Source: Nemopilema nomurai (lineage: Eukaryota > Cnidaria > Scyphozoa > Rhizostomeae > Rhizostomatidae). From it: 64,000 nucleotides of DNA. The DNA lies in assembly GCA_003864495.1 (NCBI GenBank), contig ML133458.1:806001-870000 (forward strand). Reading direction: 5' to 3'. Each line of letters begins with the position of its first letter. Positions within the stretch are counted from its first letter, which is position 1. Below, in pieces: positions 29,001 through 41,195 of the stretch. The notes beneath the pieces are model-generated. The model did no database searches. It was not told the origin of the DNA and saw only the letters and a list, made by a program, of their open reading frames with translations. Position numbers and translations under genes: made by a program.

Positions 29001-30193
29001 AGTATAGCTTCAGTGGCAACAACATCAGGTTTTTCGAATACTAATAAATATTGCTGGTAACATTTCATTTTAAGCTGCCTAACAAACTCGAAGGAGGGGC
29101 AGTCTCCCTTTTGGATCGAAATTCTAATGCCCCTCAATACCCTTCTAAAACCATTAGCACCAGATAGCAAGTGACCTTCGTGTCGCTGTAATTTTGTGCA
29201 ACGAAACATCTCGGACAAATTATGAGACGGTTTAGTTAATTGTGAATTTCCACCGCAGTGTGGAGTCTCAGTAATTGCCCTTGTTTTTTATCTTGCTTTG
29301 CAAGTCCAAGGGGTATTCTGCCTCCACTTCATGAATAGCGTTATCGAAACTGATTTTAATCTGGCTACACACGGGCCCTATTGCATTTCTATCTTGCACA
29401 GTGAATTGTGGTCGGTCTGCTAATCATAATGGTGGTCAAAGCGTAATACTTAAAGAAAACAGAAAATTGTTTACAAATTACTAGAAGTGGTTAACAAATA
29501 GCCTGTCTGTTCGGGAGGTGTGAAGTGATCTGGAGAGTTCCGAATCGAAAGAGGATGGCTATACGTTGAGCATTTATAGAGATTAAACTGTTCGATTCAC
29601 CCCTAGATATCAATGAAAAGAACCTGCTAAATTTGAGAATTAAAACAGGCCTCGCGTCAGATGTATGAGGTGGGTATCCCTTGAAGCCCCTTGATGCAAG
29701 ACGTTTCGAACTGCTTGACGCTAAGTGTGCACTTAAGATTTAGATCGGTCTAAATAACTTGAAATCTGCGGCAGTTTACTTACAAAGCATCTCTAATTCG
29801 CAGGATAAAAACAAAGTCGATGAAAGCTATCTCAATTCAAACCATTATAGTTATGGAAAGTAATGCAACGAAATGAAGCAAATAGTGTTCAACTGAATGC
29901 TTAATACTGTAAATAACGAGTATGAAATGCGAAGAAACATGATCGAGTATTGGGCATATCGGAATTCTGGGAATTTCATGGACGGGCATTTGCTAAACTA
30001 AACAAACCTGATAGCTACCCTCATTTAGAAGAGAATCCAAAGGCGTCCCAATGCACTTGAACTCCAATGCACAATTTATGTTCGCATGAAAAGAAGTTTA
30101 AGTAGCTATCGCTGGTATAATCAAGATTTAAAGTAGTCACTTACCCGAAGCACATCCAACCAAAATGGCAAGTAAACATATGGAAGACAGCAT
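10597..30193 (-). CDS. Secreted four-FAS1-domain protein with central Lys/Glu/Pro repeat array
   Basis: Likely extracellular FAS1 (fasciclin/periostin/TGFBI-type) adhesion or matrix protein. Exons, in transcription order: 30193-30145, 18574-18255, 17864-17583, 16973-16733, 16529-12714, 12452-12372, 11939-11626, 11160-10597. All are GT-AG with matching phases, and the total (5667 nt) is a multiple of three. Exon 1 gives a signal peptide (MLSSICLLAILVGCASG). FAS1-1 spans ~20-155 (ITIFAPSDTAYTEL; NGALHIIDKVLFP). FAS1-2 spans ~160-287 (FTLFLPIDKGFQLL; RGVVHYVDTTL). Next comes a ~1270-residue charged array. FAS1-3 (VTIFAPTNAALIKF; GRVNIIDHTLVP) and FAS1-4 (LMLWIPTDEAFNQL; GLLNFIDTVIIPP) complete ~1888 residues. 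The array has internal frame disruptions (about 14,775; 13,590; 13,513; 13,495; 13,465; 12,957; 12,936). They restore the frame overall but leave in-frame stops as read (e.g. 12,945). Either the array is imperfectly assembled or this allele is damaged. Two separate genes is the less likely alternative. Confidence 0.82.
12714..16529 (-). repeat. Lys/Glu/Pro-rich coding tandem repeat (about 50-residue unit)
   Basis: Single exon of the FAS1 gene. On the plus strand the marker AGCATCGACTT (encoding VDAKE on the minus strand) recurs every ~150-157 bp from about 13.17 to 15.95 kb, giving roughly 19 units. The unit reads approximately KVEPKEAKPEEKVEP, then KEKETKESVEPKEEE, then KEKVDAKEDNEATKEAE. 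The 16.5-kb end is a degenerate K/E lead-in. The 12.7-12.93 kb end switches to a short QKKEES repeat of 6 residues (about 8-10 copies). Coding strand is purine-rich, so the complementary strand shows long Ser/Leu/Phe ORFs that are artefacts. Confidence 0.88.
17037..17138. repeat. (GTCT)n microsatellite
   Basis: About 15 pure tetranucleotide repeats (17037-17096), then interrupted copies with GCAT and GTAT variants. It sits in the intron between the second and third FAS1-coding exons (16974-17582) of the minus-strand gene. Confidence 0.95.
18575..30144 (-). other. 11.6-kb first intron of the FAS1 gene
   Basis: Between the signal-peptide exon and the first FAS1 exon. Contains many short ORFs on both strands, none recognisable. 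One near-identical 27-bp direct repeat (27243-27269 and 27356-27382) and a G-rich stretch (about 25471-25488) are the only structures I noted. No nested gene is supported. Confidence 0.6.
27243..27382. repeat. 27-bp direct repeat pair
   Basis: ACGGGGGTRAGATACAAATT plus CGCCTGG occurs at 27243-27269 and 27356-27382, with one mismatch and 113-bp spacing. This suggests a local duplication or the ends of a short insertion. Confidence 0.7.
30145..30193 (-). CDS. Signal-peptide first exon of the FAS1 gene
   Basis: Too short for ORF finding, found by reading. ATG at 30193-30191, then 16 codons with a hydrophobic core (ICLLAILVGCA), then a perfect GTAAGT donor at 30144. It ends with one base (G), which completes a Gly codon with the GC that opens the exon at 18574. 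This phase match, plus a TATA box ~170 bp upstream, links it to the FAS1 exons 11.6 kb away. The joining is inference from signals; no transcript is visible. Confidence 0.72.
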
Positions 30194-30362
30194 CTTGATC
30201 CTTTCAGGAGTGTCTATTTACTCTTACTTGTATCTATTATCACAAAGATCCCATTCACTTATCATCCGAAGATTGTACGCTTGATCGCTGTCGACTGAAC
30301 GGGACACGAGCCGCGCTTCCTCTACTGACTACTACAGCAAGTGAGCGTCTCTTTTGGGCAGC

Positions 30363-30374
30363 TTTTAACTTATA
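30363..30374 (-). promoter_or_regulatory. TATA box of the FAS1 gene
   Basis: Minus-strand TATAAGTTAAAA, about 170 bp upstream of the signal-peptide ATG. This implies a start near 30,340 and a ~150-nt 5' UTR. A TATA-driven promoter fits a tissue-regulated secreted protein rather than a housekeeping gene. Inferred from sequence only. Confidence 0.5.
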
Positions 30375-33300
30375 CTCCCGGGGCCATTATCTAAATACCT
30401 CAAGTCAACCGTGATAATCCGCCAATCTTTAGGAGGTCTGGATGCCCAAGTGATGTAACCAAAATTCAATTTGAACCGCTGCCTGCGTTGGGTGTTGTTC
30501 CTGTCACAGGTCACCAAAACAAAAACCTTTAGTAGTTCCAGGTCAAACATTTTGCTCACCTCGAATTTCAATGAGTGTTTCTTTGTCTTTGCAACAAGGA
30601 CATGGATTTTGGACATGCTGATAGAAAAACGTTTATTCGTAGAGCATCAATAGGGCCTGAAAATCCCGCGGATTCATCTCCTCAACAAGAAACAGTTTCT
30701 TGAATTCGTATAGAAATATACTCAACATGCCAATAACTATAAAATAGGTGTCTTCGTCAAACGGATCAAGAAGTTTTACTTAAGCCATCTGTATTTTCAG
30801 GAAATTAAGGCAAATTTGCTCCCATAATTTTTCCAAAAAATGCAGGTCCTTAGAATTACGACATTGGATGTTTTTTGCTTTAGGGTAGCGAAATTTGAAA
30901 TGGATGTGAAGCTGAAGAAATTGAATCACTCTTCAAGGACTTCTCCGTTCCTCTTGCTATTGAGTCGGGAACTAACTGCGAAAAGTGATCGCAAAAAGCA
31001 CGTTTTACTCTACTTCAGATTTTTTCAAATCATTTCCTTAACTTTCACAAATTTCAGAGAGGCTGATTTAACATGGTTCTTATGAAAATTAATCGCTTAG
31101 TTTAAATTCATCTTTACTGGGGCATTTGATATCGAGAAGAAGAAAAGGCCTGCAAATGCTATTGCATGTACCTCTTTTTAAAACACTAGGCTTGCAATTA
31201 GCAGTCAATTTCCCAATTACCTGCTGACTTATGTTTTAAATGTCTTAAAAGGGCTCTTTAAGTACCGGAGCTCCAGGACCACTTTTACATCAAAGTATCA
31301 CAAACAACGATTAAGTGCATTTACGCTCTCTAATCTCATACAACACATCAGGATTGAAGCGTTTCTGTATTAATGGATGTATTTAAAGGTTGGTGCAACT
31401 TTTGAATCCCTGCCAGCAACTTCAATAAGTTCCTTATATCTAAGGGTTATCAATATCATAGCGCTTTCGTTTGGCATGGGCGCGAAACATTGTTTAGTAC
31501 GAGAAAAATGATCGTGACAGCATGTGATAGGATAGTCTGATAACACTCTTTTGACCATGGGACGTCAAACGGTTTCGAGCCTTTATCACTGTTTAGTTGA
31601 CAGGTATCATTGTACGTGTGCGCTAAAGATAAAATTGTTTGCTTCGTATAGAGAACAAGGATTATCATGAAGTGTTAAACCATAAATGTTTGATACATAA
31701 GACTCTCATTTGGCTACTGAAAGGCCATTGTGAGCGATAACGTAAAAAACCATTATATACAGCTGATGTTATCTACATTAATCGACGTAGTGTAGTCCAT
31801 GCGATCAACCAACAACATCAATAACAACTCCAACATCAGTCTGGCAACAGAACTAAGAGATCTGGCCAAATGGAGCCCTTTATCCATTAGACAGGTCACA
31901 GTAAAATGCACAAGTTTTGAAACTTCTTACATGCTTTAAATAGGTGGAATTGTAATTTTCGAAAGTACTCTAAAGAGAGATGCAGAGGGGCGACTAGTTC
32001 TCTAATTTTCCATCATGAAAGAGACTTGTTTCTATTAGTCATCCAATCCCCTTTAAAACTGACTGAAAGATTCTAGGTATCATTTTAGGTAGACTTGGAG
32101 GAAGGTTTTGCCTGTTAATGGCATATATGAGGAAGGTTTATTATTGTTTCTTATTTTAACCAATGAAAGTGATCATTTCGTTTGAGTTGGAAAAAGGGAG
32201 TTTTAAATTATGAAAATTGCAGCCGGTGGATGGTTCTAACTAGGCTCTGGTCTTGGTGTCCTTTTCTAACAGCTTTTCTCCAGTCACAGGTAAAACGTTT
32301 CTATATTTGGATTCATAACCTTTCAAAGATGAGCCAACTTTCCACCGGTTCATAAACAAATAATAACACGTTCATTTCACTTGTAACCATGGCTCTATGG
32401 AAATTTGTCTGGTGTGGTAACCACCGTCTACGCCATTCTCTGATGTTAAGGACTAACTTTTATCTCCTTTAGTTTCTTCCGTTTCAAGAAATTCCCTCTT
32501 AATTAAGCTAATTGGGAGAAACTTGCTTAGAATTAAAGATTATGAAATTTCATCTCATGAATATCATCTGATGAATAGGGTGAACCATCGTTGTGATCAT
32601 TCTTTAAAAATTATCCTTCCTACCATTCAGTGGCTTCCAGAAAAGGCAAATGTCAAGATTATATCAAACCTATGAGAGCCCTAAAGGCCTTTAAGATCAG
32701 ACCTCCCAAAGACACAACTAATTCAATTTTGCTTCGAAGGGAAGACTTAATTTTGACTTTCTCAAACCTGAATTTCTTCTAATATCCAATGCAGCACCGC
32801 AACTTTGGGTTAAATGGACTGTAAACTTAATCCAGTATGCCACTTTTTGACAGATCATTCGATGCTGCATAGCGACTGAGTAGATGGATGGTGACGGAAG
32901 AAAAGGCGATGAGCTATAAGAATGATCCGACGAAAGGACAGGATTGACTTGTATTACCTAATTGCTTTAGAGTGCATTCAGAAAAGGTAGAGGTCCTTGG
33001 AGCATCTTACAGGATGCCGATTGTGTTTGATGGTATTGCAGTACACTTGCATTTAGTCTACCTATGAGTATGACTGAACATCTGATAAACTGAGCAAAAT
33101 AGTACTTATTAGTGCTATTTGATGGGTCGTCAAGTAGTCCTCCACTTAGTGAACATAAGACAGTCTAGGTATTAAGAGATACATGACGTCATAGCTAAAT
33201 TTCGAGAATAGAAGACGTACGATGCCTGCTAAAAGTCATTGGAACACCTCAGCATTTTCACATTTTCCACCTTTTTGACTTTGTTTGCTTGCTGGCTTGA

Positions 33301-34685
33301 AGAAATGAAAAAGTGTCTTATTTCTTCCTTTAAAGAAAATAAGCATAAATGTTTATAGATAACTGCAAGGGATTTCACTAGGATTGAACATTTAGCAGTC
33401 TTGGAATTTTGGCGAATATTGCCTTCATATAGAGAGAAAAGGTGGTTCGGTGGATTTTAAATGGCGTTTAGATTGACTACGCGACTACGCTATTCTCTTG
33501 ACCCTTGGATTTTGTCATTCAAAACAAGCTTGTGTTAACATTGCAAATATTTTATTACATCGAGGACTGAATATCCCGTGAACTCAACGTTTACGCAAAA
33601 GTCAATCTACAAACGCTTTTATCATGCAAGGATTTTTGCAGTAAAACAGTGGAAAATTCAGGGGAAGTTCCATCGAATGGAGATCTTCGTCATGCTTTGA
33701 ATGAAATCAAAAGTAGATAACATAACTCAAGTTTCGAAAGCAAATGAAAGTGACGTAGCTTCGACCTCCGTCTAATTAGAGTAGGTACAATTACTACACG
33801 TTAATCACTCTCTATTGCTGAAAAATGTAATTGCATGGAAAGCGCAACTTTAATTGTCACTGCTTAGATTATATCATCGTCTAACAGTCGGAGAAGTATA
33901 GAAACGTCGAAAAATGACCAAAAGATGACGAAATTAATAGCCTATCAGGCTGTCACTGTATAAATGGGTGCCATTAGGAAAAAAGACAGACTAACGAGCG
34001 CCATCGGGCAAATTCATAGTTTCATTTCAGACTTGATTCAGTTTAGCTATAAACTCCACTTGTCTGATCAGTTGACTAAACACGATTGGATGGGAAAGAA
34101 GTAATAAGAACATCTATATTTTGATAATGAAACATTCTAGAAGACTGCTGAGCGAGTGCTTTAATTAAGGATAAAAAAGTACAGCTCAAATGTTTCACGA
34201 AATTCTAAACTAAAGATTGTTAAGCAAGGCTGAAATATTGCAATCTTGGGATATTTGCAGCTTCATTATAATCCATCAGATAAATTTGCCTTTCATCTTC
34301 TTTTATCTTTTGAAAAAAGATCAAATGACATACACGTAGTGACAAGAGTGACCCAGTTCCTCTCTTACTGCCGAACTACACGAAAACACCAATTAGTCTA
34401 GGTCACTTTTAAAGTTAATTATAACCAGACCACCTTTAATTTAGTAAAGATGACACTACTCGGATATTTGAAATAAAGCCTTTTTTACACAAAGCTTGAT
34501 GCTAAATTACCAAAATATATATCCATTACCAATTACCAAAAAATGGCAGAATTTTCATCGGTTAATTGTACTGATTATCTATGCAATTGATATGTATGCA
34601 ACATAGGCTGTGTTTCATTATTTGATTTACATAATATTAAACTTTTGTGCTTCACATTGTTTAGTTTTAATCAGCTATAATATAC

Positions 34686-35198
34686 ATGGTTTCTAGAATT
34701 TTAAGGGATATATTGGGGCGATATTTTATTGACTCCTTGGCTACTGCCCCCATCCTGCTCTCGTCCTTTGTCCTTGGGAAGAAACTGGGACATCATGTGT
34801 CAAGACACGTTTTTTCTGACATAGGCAAATGGCATGGTCAAGTACAAGTACGCCTATTCCGTTGTACTCTCAAGTACCTGGTTCTAATTCTGTGGAAGCT
34901 CCTCGCAGAATTTTTCCTTCCACCAATTCATACTGAGGCTATCCTGATACTGAGGCTACCAACATCTGCCATAAGGGCAAGAGAACTGGTGCCGATCCAA
35001 TATTACTACGTCATTTTGGCCAGAAGGAGGTCTAGGTACAAGACTGGTCAATGTAACAAACCATCATTGAATTCATTCAAAATCTTTGCAATTACGTGTA
35101 ATGCCCCTGCATTCTTCTTGTCTAGTATGCATCTAAATCTTCAGCCCTGGTTGTTATCAAATGAAGCCATGGAAACAAATCTTATACGGCTCGAATAG
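34686..35198 (+). CDS. Unrecognised 170-codon ORF
   Basis: Open from an ATG at 34686 with somewhat higher GC than its surroundings. The product has hydrophobic stretches (e.g. FIDSLATAPILLSSFVLG, YLVLILWKLLAEFFLP) but no domain I recognise. The other plus-strand frames are also open in patches, so it could be a decayed mobile-element fragment or chance. Function unknown. Confidence 0.15.
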   Translation: MVSRILRDILGRYFIDSLATAPILLSSFVLGKKLGHHVSRHVFSDIGKWHGQVQVRLFRCTLKYLVLILWKLLAEFFLPPIHTEAILILRLPTSAIRARELVPIQYYYVILARRRSRYKTGQCNKPSLNSFKIFAITCNAPAFFLSSMHLNLQPWLLSNEAMETNLIRLE

Positions 35199-35850
35199 AT
35201 GTTTCACTGTTCTACAGTGTAATGCCTTTTCAGAAAAAAACCCTTTGCGAATATAATACGTTCTGTTAAAACATGATTATAAGTTAAAGAGTAGCAAGTT
35301 CATTGACACACAGGAAACAATATGACAAATTGGAGAGACGGGCGACAGAAAATCCTGTTTGCCTCAATGACAGTAAGTTTTCGCTTTACGATTTTGGCAT
35401 TTTTTAGACATTAACGTAACATTGAAAATGGAAGCTTGTCCTTTTGAATATTGCTTTTAGTCCCAGTCAAATTTTATTACGAACAGACCAAGTCGAACTC
35501 ATAATAACATTGTGCATTTATGAAATCATCCGAAACTTGACACATCAAAATCATTTTTGAAGTTTTTTCATTTTCATGAAAGAAAACGCAATCTCTAGGT
35601 ATGGTTTATAAAAGTTAATCCATGATATCAACTTCTACATCCTCCACAACGTTTTTGTCAATGATAAGGAGGCCAAAGACAACGTACATCGACAGCATAC
35701 GGTGTCAAAAGTCGACAGATCGAAGGAGCCTTCTTCGAGAGGGCTTGTCGAAAATTTGAGTTCTGGGGTGGGGACTTATTTGAATAGGGAGCCTTTCGAG
35801 GGGGGGCGGGGGGGGGGAGCTAATGGATTACCGTATACACGATTCCATTT

Positions 35851-36253
35851 CGCTTTTTTTTATATGGAACCACTTTATAAGGAACCTACATGTAGAAGGC
35901 CGAAATATATAAAGAACTTATACTACTAAAAACGAAATCCTACTTATACTACTAAGGAACTTTTCGATTTGACAATTTTTTATAACTGCAAGCGACAAGA
36001 GCTAAAAAGCCCGTTCCATTCATTTGCAGCCAATACTCGCATAGATTGTTTGCCATTCGTGTGTCAAGTGCATTATTGAGTAGTTTTCGCATATTCTATC
36101 TCGCTTCTATCTCTATAGTGTTAAGGCTTATTGATATGCAGTGAAAATTAAGGAACTTTTATGGAACTTTTGGTACTAAAATCTGATGACTTGAGGTCTA
36201 CGAATAAGGAACTTTTGGAACTAGGCCTTGAGGTAGGTTCCTTATAAAAAACG
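35851..36253 (+). mobile_element. ~400-bp dispersed element, copy 1
   Basis: Highly similar over its whole length to 44134-44522, same orientation. Ends are roughly inverted (CGCTTTTTTTTATATGGAACC at left, GGTTCCTTATAAAAAACG at right), and AAGGAACTTTT recurs inside. There is no coding capacity. This looks like a MITE-type non-autonomous DNA element. ATTCCATT flanks both sides and may be a target-site duplication, but the ends are not exact enough to be sure. Confidence 0.6.
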
Positions 36254-39200
36254 TGTATTCCATTATTACCATGTTTGTGATTGATAATAGCAGCAGTGGC
36301 TGTATGAAAGATGAGTGTATCATGTGTCGTTCGACGTCAATTTAACTCGTTTTCGTGGTTCAGCAATTGCTACTATGGGAGCATTTGAGAATTGGCAGTC
36401 GCGCAGGTCCACAAAAACTCGACATTTGAGCCTTGATAATCAGCCACAGATCCATTCAAGGTACTTTACATGTCATCCTTAGTACAAATGATAATACGTG
36501 TGGCTTTAGAATAAGTGAATGAAAATCCTGGATCATTTTGGTATGTAAGAAGATTCAGTTAGCGGTTACTTTAGCAGTTGCTGGCCTATCGCAGAAGCAA
36601 ATTGGGAGATGTAGCCACAAGACAGTTTCATTGTAGGGAGCTCATTGAAGGTAACTGTCTATTTTAACGGGGAGTAAAAGCAAGCTGAAAGAGGGCAATG
36701 GATTAAGAAACAAGAGTGTACGTAAGGGGATCCTTGCCCTCCAGCATGGAAAGCCACTAGGGTCGCTCCTTTTCAACCACACGCCGTTGTCTTCTCGTTC
36801 ACGTGGGCTTTCTCTTCAGGCCATGTTGAGAGCCCACGTGATTTGCAAGTATTTCATGATAAAACCACGGATGATGAAAGTATTTCATCATTCCAATTAG
36901 CAAAAGCGGCAAATGATGACCCAAGGGAAGATTTGCTCAATTTCTTTACTAGAAGCTGGGGTCATTAAATTAACCTTAAGTTTGATAGAACGCTCTATAG
37001 CAGCAAAAGTATTAAGTATTACAAAGCATTACCCCTTCTTTCCCTTATCAAATTTTGCTTTCAGCTTCGACAATACTCCAGCCAGAAACTATACTTTTCT
37101 TAATTTAGGGTCCCAGATACATGAATATTCTTGAGAGGCTAAATCAACGGACTAGCAATAAATTTTCTTGCAAGTGACAATCTTTACCAAAAACACACAC
37201 CAGTATTTGTATTTCAGCTGTTCTTCAATTTTGACACATCAAAGCCAGCCTTGTTACGTATTCGCGGGATTCCAAGTAACCGAAGTAGCCAATGTCTTGT
37301 GTAATACCAATTACCATTTATCAAAGCCTTTCAAATGTAATAGGATTTTTCAGAGAAAAGTCCACCGAGGTGAACAAGGCCAGCCCTGCATATGCAATCA
37401 TGCCCTTGGCTGGATTTTTCGAATATACAGTTATGTGATGTAAGTGGATCTGGATCAAATGTACCTCGGATAGGTTCCACTTCAATGGAATTCATCACTG
37501 AGTTTTTCGATTGCTGGGCTCCGCTATCCATATATGGTACTCAATTTGAACTGGTTGTTGTCGTTGCTAGGATTTGTTCAGAGAATCCAACCTCGCAGTT
37601 TCTTGAAGACTGGTCAATCGTCAAGCAATCATGCGCGAAAAGACGTCAAAGATAGACATAATCAGCTGCCTTTCAAATGAAACGCTTACTGTGTCCCAGT
37701 AGAAGAGTTTGAGTATTGATTGAAGTTTAAAGATGAAGGGGGATATGGCTTTGTTATTGGGAACCCCAACAGCAAGCAAAACCGGGTGGGAAGCAAAAAA
37801 AGAAATGGGGGCATTCAAGGCATTTTCTTTTATGTTTACCAAGACACCCCTTGGTTTCTTGAAAAAGATGGCTAACTCCGAGCAGCAACTGTCTCTGACA
37901 AAAAAGGCTTTACTTTTTACCCATAGTAAACATCATAAAAATATAACTTGAAGAATACTTAAAGTATCTTTGATACAAACAGCGCTAATTACTTAAGCTA
38001 CCTTATGAGCATGTACTGAAGTTGAAAACAGATTCAACGCCTATCTTAGCCGTTGATTTAAAGATCATCGTAGCTGCAGATTGAAGGATTTGTTCAGCAT
38101 TTAGGGTTGTCAGCAACATCATCCTCTTTATTGATGAGGTATAAAGAAATCTAAGAGACAGTGACACACCAGCCTCATCCTTTCTTTCTTTAAGACTTTC
38201 ACCAAACAACAGGGTTGGCACTTTAACACATCACTATGAAGAGGTGTCTTTTATCAAAACCCCACCCATACATCAATTATGATTCCAAAGTCTAATAAAT
38301 TATAGTGCCAGCTATAGCAGTAAACTTAGTCTGGAGACAAAAATTTATAGAAACTTTTATCCCTATCATATTACTTCGAGCTATTCTTGGAGTCAAGCAT
38401 AGGTTGAACTACAGTCAAAATTCAAACACCTTTAGCAAAGCAATTTCGAATTTCATCACTCTAATTTTCGTCTACTTTAACTATTTTTGGATGGGCGAAG
38501 GCAGACCCATCATTTAACCCTCGAACAACAGATGATTGAGCCGCGTCAGTTGCGGTTCCGTTCGAACTTCTTTCTTCGTAACTTGTTCGTAAAGGGGGCA
38601 TCTGTGATTCATCATGTAGCAAATATGATGATACATTGTGACATGTTTCGTTCATGGTAAAATGCACGTTGAAGCCCTTCTTTTTCGGGTAGTTTTATTT
38701 CATTCCTTGTATTCTCCACATTGAAATTATTGCAGATGCTATTTCTTTCCTGCTGGTGCTAGGAAACACTGGTGTGATATTGCTGAGTCAATTTTTCAGA
38801 CTGAGTAAGGTATGAATAAAAATGATAAGTAAAAATGCTTAAACCCAGTTGACGCTTTGCTTAAGATTCAAAAGCTGAAGACAAAATCAGACAAGCTGTA
38901 GCAAGAATATGTGAATTCGCATAAAACGCATTGAACTTCAACCACCCTCGGCCAACCACATCATTGATCCCAGGCGAGGTGCGAGGGGAACTAGAAAGTC
39001 GCAGATCATTTTGCAGCAGTATTTTGTAAATAATATTTTGTAAGGTCCTCGCCCTTGCGGAAAAATGCATTACGTGACAAACTTTGAAACATTTTCTGTT
39101 ACTGTTGCAGAGGCGTTAATGCAGACGAATAATTTGAGCTTATTGAAATCCATGATTCCCCTGGTTCTGCTTAAGACTGGATGATATTGCTTAGCCCCGC

Positions 39201-39820
39201 TTAAGAAGGCCATGCTGCTAACGAACATTATTCAGACCTCAGCTCCTAGACAATCTGGCATCGGCGTCTATTTTGAGTTAGCTAAATATTACAAAGAACG
39301 GGCGATGTTGAAATTTCAGTTTCCTCATTCGATATTGTTCGACTTCCTTACCATCTTTACAGCTCTAATTTACTGCAAGTTGAACATAAGGCGTCAAACC
39401 TTCTCTCAAACCAAAAGTGTTTAGCCAATTAGAGGAATTTTGACTTCAGGCCGCAAGATACTAAAGTACTGTATTTGGAACTTTTAAATCAATTTTTAGA
39501 TACAAAATAACGAAATTTGACCTGAGTTAACAGATCGAATCGATGCAATTTCTGCTGTTGAATTTACTCTCAGTGCTTCCTCTGTCAATGCTCGGTATTT
39601 ATATTACTTTATTATTATTATTTTTATCGTCGGCAAACTATATGAGGCCTAAATTCTCCTTTTTTCGCTTTGGAAAATGACTCTCGAATGCATACTTTGT
39701 TATTGGAAAACGCAAGAGGAAGCATAGCCTGGCAGAGACACCTGCATACAAAGAAAAGAAAGACATGCAGCCTTATGGTAGCAAACTTAAATTCACCTTC
39801 AAAATTTCATATTCCATTCA

Positions 39821-40372
39821 ACGTACTACGTTTATCATGTCGTACTTCATCTATCGTACTTCGTTAATCGTACTTTGTTTATCGTACTTCGTTTATCGTA
39901 CTTCATTTATCACAATTTTGTCATTGTCATTCGTTTATCATACTTCGCTTATCGTAATTCGTTTATCATGTTTTGCTAATCGTAGTTCATTAATCGTACT
40001 TCGTTTATCATACTTCTTTTATCGTACTTTATTTATCATAATTATTTCATTGTCATTTGTTATACTTGTTTTCGTAATTCGTTTATCATGTTTTGCTAAT
40101 CGTAGTTCATTAATCGTACTTCGTTTATCATACTTCTTTTATCGTACTTTATTTATCATAATTATTTCATTGTCATTTGTTATACTTTGTTTTTCGTAAT
40201 TCGTTTATCATGTTTTGCTAATCGTAGTTCATTTATCGTACTTCGTTTACCGTACTTCACTTATCATAATCCTTTCATTGCCATTCGCTTATCATACTTC
40301 GTTTATCGTACTTCGTTTATCGTACTTCATTAATCGTACTTCGCTCATCATACTTCATTCATTGTAGTTCAT
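39821..40372. repeat. 14-bp minisatellite with 120-bp higher-order unit
   Basis: Built from variants of CGTACTTCGTTTAT. A 120-bp block starting near 39953 is repeated essentially unchanged at about 40073 and partly again at about 40194, so a higher-order duplication overlies the 14-bp monomer. The 144-codon plus-strand ORF across it is a by-product of the repeat. Confidence 0.9.
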
Positions 40373-41144
40373 GAGTGTGCATTGTCATCGTGCGTTGATC
40401 GCTTACTGCGTGGTTTAAACGAAAATAATCATCGACTTCTAAGCTTGACTTCTTCTAATGATACCTATTGTCATGTTTCGTTGCTTCTGTACTAATATGA
40501 AAACGCCTTTCAAACTGGCTGCTATCACAAAGATCAATAACCAAAATTGTTAAATAAAAATTTAAATTTCTTCCTGAGAAGCAAAAAGCCTAACTCTCAA
40601 GTAACATAAATGCATGAAATAATGGCAACAACCAACCAACGGCTAGCAGTTGAGTGCATTTTCAAGTAGAAAATAGAAAGATTATTTAGGAGGAAATGAG
40701 CTCGGCGATAGAGCTTGTGGGATTACACTTTCCTCGTGTATTCTTGTTCTCACATACCGTCTTTGTTCCAAACATTTGAAATTGAGGAATTATTTGAAAG
40801 AATGAATATTTAGCACCGTCAACAATTGCATAGAGCAGGATTCTCCGAACCTGTCAGAAGCCCAGAGCCAAATTTCTCGTTTGCAGGCGTAAGGAACCAC
40901 ATCAGACACATAAGCACGCATATATATCTGCTTTGTTTTTCATTGTTTAATAATTATATTGTAAAACAAGTGGAGGTGTCCTGATAAACTAGCTCAATGA
41001 AGAGCAACCTAGTGAAATTAAATCAAATTAAACGAAATAAAAATCACATCCTTTCCTAAAGCAAGGGCACAAACAAAAAGAAAATAATTTACAATAGCAT
41101 TTTCCTATGCATGCTGCATAGTGGGACTTCTAATCTTGGTACCA

Positions 41145-41195
41145 GACTCACTATGTAAACAAAATTGAGATTCTATTATTTACATATAGTGAGTC
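41145..41195. repeat. Short inverted repeat (hairpin)
   Basis: GACTCACTATGTAAA near 41145 faces TTTACATATAGTGAGTC near 41179, with ~20 bp between the arms and a 2-bp bulge. GGTACC/GTACC and GGGACTTCT words lie further out on both sides. Could be a small palindromic insertion or a structural element. Confidence 0.6.

Noticed and set aside
39765..40199. 144-codon plus-strand ORF with RTSLIVL-type repeats
   Set aside because: Translation of the 14-bp minisatellite; no start context or splice partner.
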